11,388 nt of DNA from an uncultured Mollicutes bacterium. Its GTDB lineage: Bacteria > Bacillota_I > Bacilli_A > RFN20 > CAG-826. The stretch spans positions 1-11,388 of the forward strand of contig UQFQ01000028.1 of the NCBI GenBank assembly GCA_900540395.1, read 5' to 3'. The stretch's first letter is position 1, and each line of letters begins with the position of its first letter. Below the pieces are notes generated by a model, which saw only the letters and a list, made by a program, of their open reading frames with translations, made no database searches and was not told where the DNA came from. A program made the position numbers and the translations under genes. Below are positions 1 through 5,965 of the stretch, in pieces.

Positions 1-132
1 AATTTAGATACATATCAATATTTAAATTTCTTATTAGAAAATATCAAAAATAAAGGGATTAGCATTGAATCATTGTTGCCTTATTCAAATGAAATGAGAA
101 AGAAATTTTCCAATAAACTATGTGAGAGTTGA
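1..132 (+). CDS. IS66-family transposase, C-terminal fragment (5' end cut by window edge)
   Basis: Frame 1 is open from the first base to TGA at 130-132, giving 43 residues of a protein that starts outside the window. The fragment reads as the C-terminal tail of IS66 TnpC transposases. A segment beginning LDTYQYLNFLLENI matches the usual 'G.xPYxYLxYLLE' helix, and ESLLPYSNEMRKK matches the 'DIxxLLPWSxxLP' ending. This tail follows the DDE catalytic domain and is not itself catalytic, so whether the enzyme is intact cannot be judged. The coding sequence stops 94 bases before the probable element end, which is a normal layout. The family call rests on this short but characteristic stretch. Confidence 0.6.
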   Translation, partial: NLDTYQYLNFLLENIKNKGISIESLLPYSNEMRKKFSNKLCES

Positions 133-143
133 AGTAGACAAAA

Positions 144-173
144 TAACGAACTTTTACGAACTTTAACGATTAA
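144..173. repeat. Three 10-bp phased direct repeats in the IS66 tail
   Basis: Three consecutive 10-base units read taacgaactt (144-153), ttacgaactt (154-163) and taacgattaa (164-173). The first two differ at one position. The third keeps the ACGA core and then diverges. The 10-base period puts each core on the same face of the helix. Lying just downstream of the transposase stop and inside the element, they could be subterminal transposase-binding sites. That role is inference. Confidence 0.45.
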
Positions 174-251
174 ACCCTATGTAGAGGGTCCTAAATTTTG
201 CCCATTTGTAAAATATTTACGTTTACGCTAATAAAGAAAACCACTAGCATT

Positions 252-313
252 TTTTCGGAATGTATTCCAAAAAAATTACAAATTTAATGAGTTTTTGGAA
301 TTAATTCCGAAAA
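252..313. repeat. Pair of 12-bp palindromes forming a 22-bp inverted repeat, upstream of the AAA ATPase gene
   Basis: GGAATGTATTCC (257-268) and GGAATTAATTCC (297-308) are each palindromic; the second is perfect and the first has a GT centre. They are flanked asymmetrically: the first by TTTTC and AAAAA, the second by TTTTT and GAAAA. As a result 252-273 and 292-313 are inverted copies of each other, matching at 20 of 22 positions. The palindrome centres are 40 bp apart, close to four helical turns. The second copy ends one base before the -35 box of the ATPase promoter, which suggests a dimer- or tetramer-bound operator. The regulator is unknown. An autoregulatory role for the ATPase's own winged-helix segment is inference. 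Confidence 0.75.
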
Positions 314-314
314 C

Positions 315-343
315 TTGACCAAAAGTAGCAAACAATATATACT
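315..343 (+). promoter_or_regulatory. Sigma-A-type promoter of the AAA ATPase gene
   Basis: TTGACC (315-320) is followed after a 17-base spacer by TATACT (338-343), close to the housekeeping consensus TTGACA-17-TATAAT. Transcription should begin near 349-351, only about 12 bases before the ATG at 362. The Shine-Dalgarno sequence AGAGGA (349-354) would therefore sit at the very 5' end of the mRNA. The -35 box abuts the palindrome at 297-308. Confidence 0.7.
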
Positions 344-361
344 GAAAAAGAGGAAAAGATA

Positions 362-1558
362 ATGTATATAATTCGAGAAAAATATTTAAAAAAGCTATTT
401 GAACTCAAAGACTCGGACTTAATTAAGGTTGTTACTGGTGTTAGAAGATGTGGTAAATCTACTTTGTTTGTACAGTTTCAAGATTATTTAATAAAAAGAG
501 GAATTTTGAAAGAGCAAATAATTTATATAAATTTTGAAGACTATGACAACGAAAAATATTTAGAGCCTAAAGCGCTATATGAATATATCAAAAACCTTAT
601 TAAACCTGGCAGGAAAAATTATATATTTTTAGATGAAATACAAAACGTAAAAGATTTTCAAAAAGTTGTTGATAGTCTTTATATTAAGAAAGAAGTTGAT
701 CTTTATATTACGGGTTCTAACGCTTATTTTCTTTCAAGCGATTTAGCTACTCTTCTATCTGGTAGATATATTGAAATTAAAATGCTTCCTTTATCGTTTA
801 AGGAATATGTATTAAATAGTGGAAGTAAAGATAACTTAGAAACAAAATATCGTGATTATATTTTAAACGGTTCTTTCCCTTATACATTAGAATTAAAAAA
901 CAACGAAAGAGTTGTAAAAGATTATCTTGAAGGTTTACTAAACACTATTGTTATCAAAGATATTATCCAAAGAAATAACTTTAACGATGTGATTCTTTTT
1001 CAAAGTGTTTTGAAGTATCTTTTTGATAATATTGGTAATTTAGTCTCTTCAAAGAAAATCGCCGATAGTTTAACTTCAAATGGAAGAAAGGTTGATTCCA
1101 AAACCATTGAAAGATATTTAAACGCGCTTATCGAAAGTTTTGTAATTTATCGTGCAAGTAGATTTAATATTAAAGGCAAAGAATACTTAAAATCTTTAGA
1201 AAAGTATTATGTTGTTGATATTGGCTTACGCCATGCTTTATTAGGACAATCCAATATTGATGTGGGGCATATGTTAGAAAACATTGTTTATTTAGAGCTT
1301 ATTAGAAGAGGCTATGATGTTTATGTTGGAAAATATAATGATTTAGAAATAGATTTTGTAGCTAAAGATGACAAGAATATTTCTTATTTTCAAGTGGCAG
1401 CAACAGTAAGAGATGAGAATGTTTTAAAAAGAGAGTTAACTCCTTTAAGAAGCATTAAAGATCAATACCCTAAATATTTATTAACACTTGATAATGATCC
1501 AGATACTGACTTTAATGGTATACAAAAATTGAATGTTTTAGAGTGGTTGATTAATTAA
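362..1558 (+). CDS. AAA ATPase of the AAA_14/DUF4143 family
   Basis: This is a 398-residue protein of usual family length. It has an N-terminal P-loop ATPase domain (about 1-190): Walker A GVRRCGKST (26-34), Walker B YIFLDEIQN (87-95), a sensor-like ITGSNA (116-121) and LSGR (132-135), which supplies the likely arginine finger. A winged-helix-like segment follows (about 225-270, with SKKIADSL and TIERYL). The C-terminal DUF4143 part (about 280-380) resembles a degenerate restriction-nuclease fold, with E306 in HMLENIVYLEL, EIDFV (329-333) and YFQVA (342-346). The start is fixed by AGAGGA seven bases upstream and a strong promoter. Family members are common in anaerobes and host-associated bacteria, often beside mobile DNA. 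Their cellular role is poorly known, with DNA-linked or toxin-like functions proposed. The gene stands between an IS66 end and a block of nucleic-acid-acting genes. The family call is firm; the function is open. Confidence 0.9.
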   Translation: MYIIREKYLKKLFELKDSDLIKVVTGVRRCGKSTLFVQFQDYLIKRGILKEQIIYINFEDYDNEKYLEPKALYEYIKNLIKPGRKNYIFLDEIQNVKDFQKVVDSLYIKKEVDLYITGSNAYFLSSDLATLLSGRYIEIKMLPLSFKEYVLNSGSKDNLETKYRDYILNGSFPYTLELKNNERVVKDYLEGLLNTIVIKDIIQRNNFNDVILFQSVLKYLFDNIGNLVSSKKIADSLTSNGRKVDSKTIERYLNALIESFVIYRASRFNIKGKEYLKSLEKYYVVDIGLRHALLGQSNIDVGHMLENIVYLELIRRGYDVYVGKYNDLEIDFVAKDDKNISYFQVAATVRDENVLKRELTPLRSIKDQYPKYLLTLDNDPDTDFNGIQKLNVLEWLIN

Positions 1559-1581
1559 ACTTTGTTTTAAAGTTTAATTTT
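1553..1581 (+). terminator. AT-rich hairpin with T-tract after the ATPase gene
   Basis: An 11-bp perfect stem (1553-1563 with 1569-1579) closes a five-base loop (gtttt) and overlaps the ATPase stop codon at 1556-1558. T residues at 1578-1581 follow. It contains only one G-C pair, so it is a weak or partial intrinsic terminator, and some transcription may continue into the SWIM gene 54 bases downstream. Confidence 0.4.
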
Positions 1582-1612
1582 ATCCCTTAATAATAAATGA
1601 GATAATTAAAAC

Positions 1613-3436
1613 ATGAAAATTAATTGGAAAAGCAGAATTAAAGACATAATTCTTTATCGTGGTGAAGATTACTATCTAGATGGAAAAGTCAAAGATATAG
1701 AGCGAGATGGTGATGTTTACTCAGCTCACGTTGAAGGCACTGAAACATATGAAACAAGTGTTGAAGTTAAAAATGGAGAACTATTATTTTGGTCATGCGA
1801 TTGTCCTTATGATCGAGGGATTTGTAAGCATGTTGCTGCTTTACTTTTTGCTATAGAAAATGAATTTGAAGATGATAAAAACTCTTCAAATAAACAAAAA
1901 ACCTTGCAAAATGCAGGTGAAAGTAATGAAAAATCCATAAAATATATACAAACTTCGCTGAATAAGTTAAGCCATGAAGCTTTATTAGAATTTACTAATA
2001 AGTTTATTGAATTACATCCATTAGATAAGGTTTATAAAATGGAAAGTTTTATTAGAGACTCTTTAGGTGAGAGAGCTTCCCTTGATGAAGAAACGTATTC
2101 TTATTATCTTTCTTATTTAGATGAACTTGTGGAAGGCGATTTATATATTGAACTTGAAGATGATGAAGATAGTTATTATACTTCCTCATACATATCAGAT
2201 GATCATGGTATAACAAAGGAACTTAAAAATATTATTTTGTTTACAGAGAAACTTTTCGACAATTCCTTTTTTAAGGAAGCTCAAACATTGATATTTAAAC
2301 TTCTAACAATTGAAGTAAGTCAAGTTTACGAATATGGAGACTCTAATTCTGAACATATTTCGGCAATCGTTGATAGTTTTAATGCAGAGAAATTTTTTAA
2401 AATGTATTTAAAATGTTATGAAGAAACAAAAACAGATTCTATTAAAGAACTAGCTGAAGTTTTATCTGAGTCGATTGCTTATTTTGAGGATGAAAAAATT
2501 CTTTCTAGTATGCCCGACATTAAAGAAGTCATAAATTATATTATCTTTGATTTGGATAATGGCGAAAAAATTAAGTGGTATTTTAGATTTTTTGCTCCTG
2601 TCTTCCATGAAGATTACGCTTTTTTCAAGAGTTTACTTATTAAAGAAATCTCAATGGATAAAGACGATTTGCTGATAACTTGTTTTGATAAATTCTTAGA
2701 GAGTTTTGATAAAAATGAATTAATAGATGTTGTAGAATACTTCAAAGATATTCTTAGTAGTTATCCAAAATATGAAGGAAGTATATACCTTAAAATCTAT
2801 TTACTTTATAAAAACTTCGGTTTTGATTATAGTTATTATCTTTTTAAAAGCTTTGAATTTGAGCCAAGTTTTAGCAAGTTTCTAACTATTTATGAAGATG
2901 ACAAGACGCTTCCTCAATATAGAAAGGAAATAGAAGAAGTTTCTCTTTCTTTAAATAACGACATCGTTGAATTTTTATTTGATAGGTCTAGTTTCACTGA
3001 TTTAGTTAATAAAATTGATGGATTAGATAGCTATGAAAAATACGATTATTTTAAATTTCTCTCAATTGCTTTACTTAGGAATGTAGATGTTACGGAACTA
3101 ATTAAATACCCAGAGATTAATAGCTTTATGCGATCTTTAGTAAAAGATGATTTTAGCAAAGAGGATTACTTAATAGATTTTACTAATTTAATAAATAATT
3201 TTAATTCTTATACAACAATTGATGAGTATTTAACTAATGAAGAGGTATATTCTGCTTTAGCTGATGTAGTAGAAGAGAGCATCGTTTCTTGCTTTAATGG
3301 CGACCGTTTACTTCGTGGAACGTGGCCTAAAGTTTTAAGAATTATGGATTCACTAGCTCTACTTTTAAAACTAAACTCTCGCGATTTATGGCTTAAGTAT
3401 AGGTTAATTTATAAAAGGTTTAAGGAGTTTAGGTAG
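1613..3436 (+). CDS. SWIM zinc-finger domain protein
   Basis: This 607-residue protein has a SWIM zinc finger near its N-terminus: C62-x-C64-x6-C71-x-H73 (CDCPYDRGICKH), followed by the usual VAALLFAIE helix. SWIM fingers bind zinc and are thought to contact DNA or protein partners. An acidic, low-complexity linker (about 84-110) leads into a long, helix-rich region without recognisable motifs, compatible with an alpha-solenoid scaffold. There is no signal peptide or membrane segment. Bacterial SWIM proteins of this length often accompany an SWI2/SNF2 helicase, but none is present in this window. The Shine-Dalgarno match is weak (GAGA at 1599-1602), and the ATG at 1613 starts a sensible SWIM N-terminus. 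The domain is clear; the cellular role is unknown. Confidence 0.8.
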   Translation: MKINWKSRIKDIILYRGEDYYLDGKVKDIERDGDVYSAHVEGTETYETSVEVKNGELLFWSCDCPYDRGICKHVAALLFAIENEFEDDKNSSNKQKTLQNAGESNEKSIKYIQTSLNKLSHEALLEFTNKFIELHPLDKVYKMESFIRDSLGERASLDEETYSYYLSYLDELVEGDLYIELEDDEDSYYTSSYISDDHGITKELKNIILFTEKLFDNSFFKEAQTLIFKLLTIEVSQVYEYGDSNSEHISAIVDSFNAEKFFKMYLKCYEETKTDSIKELAEVLSESIAYFEDEKILSSMPDIKEVINYIIFDLDNGEKIKWYFRFFAPVFHEDYAFFKSLLIKEISMDKDDLLITCFDKFLESFDKNELIDVVEYFKDILSSYPKYEGSIYLKIYLLYKNFGFDYSYYLFKSFEFEPSFSKFLTIYEDDKTLPQYRKEIEEVSLSLNNDIVEFLFDRSSFTDLVNKIDGLDSYEKYDYFKFLSIALLRNVDVTELIKYPEINSFMRSLVKDDFSKEDYLIDFTNLINNFNSYTTIDEYLTNEEVYSALADVVEESIVSCFNGDRLLRGTWPKVLRIMDSLALLLKLNSRDLWLKYRLIYKRFKEFR

Positions 3437-3525
3437 GAATAATGTTTAAGAAATTTCTTGAATAAATTGTAGTTAGTGATTCGTTAAAATTTTTAAGAAT
3501 GATATCAAAATATAGTCGTTTCAGC

Positions 3526-3589
3526 TTGATTGCCATCAAACAATTTAATTAATATCGTTTTAATTATAATGATAATTTTATGTTAAAAT
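3526..3589 (+). promoter_or_regulatory. Candidate promoter region of the MazG-nuclease/helicase cassette
   Basis: The 174-base gap before the MazG-like gene has several promoter-like elements and no gene. TTGATT (3526-3531) lies 18 bases before TAATAT (3550-3555). A perfect TATAAT stands at 3565-3570 but lacks a clear -35. TGT-TAAAAT (3581-3589) reads as an extended -10. The TTGATT box is half of a small inverted repeat, TTGAT-tgcc-ATCAA (3526-3539), a possible operator. Which element is used cannot be decided by eye. Confidence 0.4.
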
Positions 3590-3610
3590 ATTCCCGTTAA
3601 AGGGCTATTT

Positions 3611-3937
3611 ATGGACAAGTTAGAAGAATTAAATAAAGAGATTAAAAATTTTGTTGATGAAAGAGACTGGAATCAATTTCATTCACCAGCTAATCTATCA
3701 AAATCAATTTCTATTGAAGCTAATGAACTTTTAGAGTGCTTTCAATGGGACGAAACAAACTATAATTTAGATGATGTTAAAGAAGAACTTGCTGATGTAA
3801 TTAATTATTGTATTCAAATGGCACAAGTTTTAAATCTTGACATTTATCAAATAGTAATGGATAAACTTGAAAAAACCAAAAAGAAATACCCGGTTGATAA
3901 ATGTAAATCTATTTCTACTAAATACGATAAATTATGA
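3611..3937 (+). CDS. MazG-like nucleotide pyrophosphohydrolase
   Basis: This 108-residue protein belongs to the all-alpha NTP pyrophosphohydrolase (MazG/RS21-C6) superfamily. Such enzymes split a nucleoside triphosphate into monophosphate and pyrophosphate in an Mg-dependent reaction. The two metal-binding helices are visible: E36-x-x-E39 within SIEANELLECFQW, and E59-x-x-D62 within KEELADVINYC. The length fits a single-domain, dimer-forming member, and the FQW segment is typical of the RS21-C6/dCTPase-like branch. The start has a good AAAGGG (3599-3604) six bases upstream. The stop overlaps the next gene's start as ATGA (3934-3937), so the two products are probably made in linked amounts. 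With a nuclease/helicase partner, a role in adjusting or sensing dNTPs or a nucleotide signal during phage or DNA stress is plausible but inferred. Substrate cannot be told from sequence. Confidence 0.87.
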   Translation: MDKLEELNKEIKNFVDERDWNQFHSPANLSKSISIEANELLECFQWDETNYNLDDVKEELADVINYCIQMAQVLNLDIYQIVMDKLEKTKKKYPVDKCKSISTKYDKL

Positions 3938-5805
3938 TTGTTTACCAAGGTTTAATAAAAGATTTTCATCAAGATGTAATTAATGGTATTATCGCTGATC
4001 GCATTGAAGATGGTTTTAAAAAGCATGGATATTCTCACAATAACCCTGCAGAACATCGTGCTTTTGTTAATTCTTTGCCTCAGCTTGATGGAGTTTTTGA
4101 TAGTTCTTTTGGGGTAAATCAAGATTTAACTGTTGCTATAGAATTTCAGATTCCTTTAACTGCAAAAAGAATAGATTTTATTATTTGTGGGAAAGATGAA
4201 AATGATAATAAAAATGGAGTTATTATTGAACTAAAGCAATGGGAAGATATAAAACTTACTAATAAGAAGGATGTTGTTATAACTTATGTTGCTAAAGCAT
4301 ATCGAGAGGAACCTCATCCATCATATCAAGCTTATAGTTATGCTAAGACAATAGAAAACTTCAATGAAACAGTGCAAAAGAACAATATAAGTCTTTATCC
4401 TTGTGCATTTTTACATAACTTTAAAGAATCAAATCGAGAAAAGATTGAAAATGATAGATATAAAGAAATCATTGAAGAAGCTCCAATTTTTCTTCAAAGA
4501 GATCGTAAGAAACTAGCTGATTTTATTAAAAAATATGTTTCTAAACCAGATGGCGGGAAAGTTTTGTATGACATCGAAAGTGGGAAGATAAAACCTTCTA
4601 TTTCTTTACAAGATGAACTCTCTAAAATGATGAAAGGCAACGACTCATTTAATCTTTTAGATGAGCAAAAAGTTGCTTATGAAACAATTCTTGAAATAAT
4701 TAGAGAAAATATAAATGATAATTTGAAACATACACTCATTGTTCAAGGGGGACCTGGGACTGGTAAATCGGTTATCGCTATAAAATTACTCTCTGCTTTA
4801 ATTAAAGAGGGACTAAATACTATTTATACATCTAAAAACCAAGCCCCTAGAGAAGTGTATTTTAAAAAACTGGCTAATAACGATTATAGAAAAAGTTATT
4901 TGCATAACCTTTTTAAAGGCAGTGGCACCTTTGTTAATTCTAACGAAAATGATTTTGATTGCATCTTGGCCGATGAAGCTCATCGATTAATGCGTTTTTC
5001 AGGTTTATACGGTAATATTGGCGAAAATCAAATTAAAGAAATAATTAACGCATCTAAAGTAAGTGTGTTTTTTATTGATGAGGATCAACGAGTTACATCT
5101 AAAGACATTGGTTCAATTGAGGAAATTGAATATTGGGCAGAAAAACTTCATTCCAAGATTCATATTGGCGAAAATTTAAAATTAACATCTCAATTTAGAT
5201 GTAATGGAAGTGATGCTTATTTAGCATTTTTAGACAATCTTCTTCAAATTAGACCTACTGCCAATAGAACTTTTGAAATTGATGATTATGATATTGAAGT
5301 GTTTGATAACCCAAAAGTGATGATGGAGGAGTTAAGAATCAAAAATAAAGTTAACAATAAATCAAGGATGCTTGCAGGTTATTGCTATAACTGGACTAGT
5401 AAAAAAGAAGCAAGTGCTTATGACATAATAATTGGTGAAGATTTTAAGGCACAACGGAACTTTAGTAATACAAGTACATGGGCAATTGATGAAAATTCTT
5501 TTGATCAAGTTGGGTGTATTCATACCTGCCAAGGACTAGAGTTTGATTATGTTGGCGTTATTATTGGGAAAGACCTAATTTATAGAAATGGAAAAGTTTT
5601 AGCTAATCCAGGTGCACGAGCTAAAAGTGACCAATCATTAAAAGGATTTAAAAATGACTCAAATCATCAAACTGATTGTGAAATAATTATTAAAAACACA
5701 TATAGAACTTTATTAACTCGAGGTCAAAAAGGTTGCTATATCTTCTGTGAAGATAAGGCGTTAAGCGAACATATTAAGAGTATTCTGAGTATAAAAGTGG
5801 ATTGA
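3934..5805 (+). CDS. DUF2075 family protein: PD-(D/E)xK-like nuclease fused to SF1 helicase
   Basis: This is a 623-residue two-part protein. The N-terminal part (about 1-215) holds a restriction-nuclease-like signature, RID81F then IIE99LK101 (D-x17-E-x-K), followed by a conserved-looking HPSYQAYSY (128-136). The C-terminal part (about 240-615) is a DUF2075/Schlafen-group-like superfamily 1 ATPase: Walker A GGPGTGKS (272-279), DEAH box LADEAHRL (345-352), FIDEDQRV (380-387), LTSQFRC (417-423), HTCQGLEFDYVG (530-541) and YRTLLTRG (590-597). All core helicase motifs are present, so ATP-driven translocation is expected. No Shine-Dalgarno precedes the start. The ATGA overlap with the MazG-like gene implies translational coupling. 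The likely role is a nucleic-acid-targeting nuclease/helicase, possibly antiphage. The helicase assignment is strong, the nuclease motif good, the defence role inferred. Confidence 0.88.
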   Translation: MIVYQGLIKDFHQDVINGIIADRIEDGFKKHGYSHNNPAEHRAFVNSLPQLDGVFDSSFGVNQDLTVAIEFQIPLTAKRIDFIICGKDENDNKNGVIIELKQWEDIKLTNKKDVVITYVAKAYREEPHPSYQAYSYAKTIENFNETVQKNNISLYPCAFLHNFKESNREKIENDRYKEIIEEAPIFLQRDRKKLADFIKKYVSKPDGGKVLYDIESGKIKPSISLQDELSKMMKGNDSFNLLDEQKVAYETILEIIRENINDNLKHTLIVQGGPGTGKSVIAIKLLSALIKEGLNTIYTSKNQAPREVYFKKLANNDYRKSYLHNLFKGSGTFVNSNENDFDCILADEAHRLMRFSGLYGNIGENQIKEIINASKVSVFFIDEDQRVTSKDIGSIEEIEYWAEKLHSKIHIGENLKLTSQFRCNGSDAYLAFLDNLLQIRPTANRTFEIDDYDIEVFDNPKVMMEELRIKNKVNNKSRMLAGYCYNWTSKKEASAYDIIIGEDFKAQRNFSNTSTWAIDENSFDQVGCIHTCQGLEFDYVGVIIGKDLIYRNGKVLANPGARAKSDQSLKGFKNDSNHQTDCEIIIKNTYRTLLTRGQKGCYIFCEDKALSEHIKSILSIKVD

Positions 5806-5904
5806 TTTAAGAAGACCGCTTAATTGCCTTAATAAAAAAACGAAAATTATTATTGAAAATCTTTATTACTTATAAAGAATTAAAAATTAATTTAAGTTTC
5901 TAGA

Positions 5905-5913
5905 TGTTATTAA
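5905..5913 (+). promoter_or_regulatory. Candidate extended -10 element before the ASCH-PIN-GNAT gene
   Basis: The 156-base gap after the helicase gene carries TGT-TATTAA (5905-5913), which resembles an extended -10. The -35 region is poor (TTAATT at 5887-5892, 15-base spacing). A small CTTTAT/ATAAAG hairpin lies at 5861-5877. No convincing intrinsic terminator for the helicase gene is seen in the gap, so read-through from upstream remains possible. Confidence 0.3.
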
Positions 5914-5949
5914 AGATATGTGCTTGGTTTTTTGTAGGATAGTTTTAAA

Positions 5950-5965
5950 AGGAGTGAAAATGTGA
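5950..5965 (+). promoter_or_regulatory. Shine-Dalgarno serving overlapping ATG-TGA and GTG starts
   Basis: AGGAG (5950-5954) is followed by ATGTGA at 5960-5965. The ATG at 5960 is immediately closed by TGA. The GTG at 5962, in another frame, opens the long ORF with an ideal seven-base spacing. The ATG is a one-codon start-stop that competes for the same ribosome-binding site and could lower or tune translation of the long protein. That effect is inference. Confidence 0.55.

Larger units (their letters stand above)
1..226 (+). mobile_element. Right end of an IS66-family insertion sequence (left part outside window)
   Basis: The stretch holds the transposase C-terminus (to 132) followed by a non-coding tail that runs to a probable terminal repeat. 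Read inward from position 226 on the minus strand, the end begins GTAAACG, close to the GTAAGCG start I recall as typical for IS66-family ends (family knowledge). If 226 is the true end, 227-234 (gctaataa) would be one copy of the 8-bp target duplication usual for IS66. The other copy lies outside the window, so this cannot be tested here. The tail also holds three 10-bp phased repeats (144-173) and a small accct/agggt stem-loop (174-189). The exact boundary is inference. Confidence 0.6.

Noticed and set aside
3448..3459. Palindrome AAGAAATTTCTT after the SWIM gene as a terminator
   Set aside because: It has no loop and no following T-tract. Short AT palindromes are expected by chance at this base composition.
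3593..3604. CCC-gttaaa-GGG hairpin masking the MazG ribosome site
   Set aside because: Only three base pairs around a six-base loop, too weak to matter.
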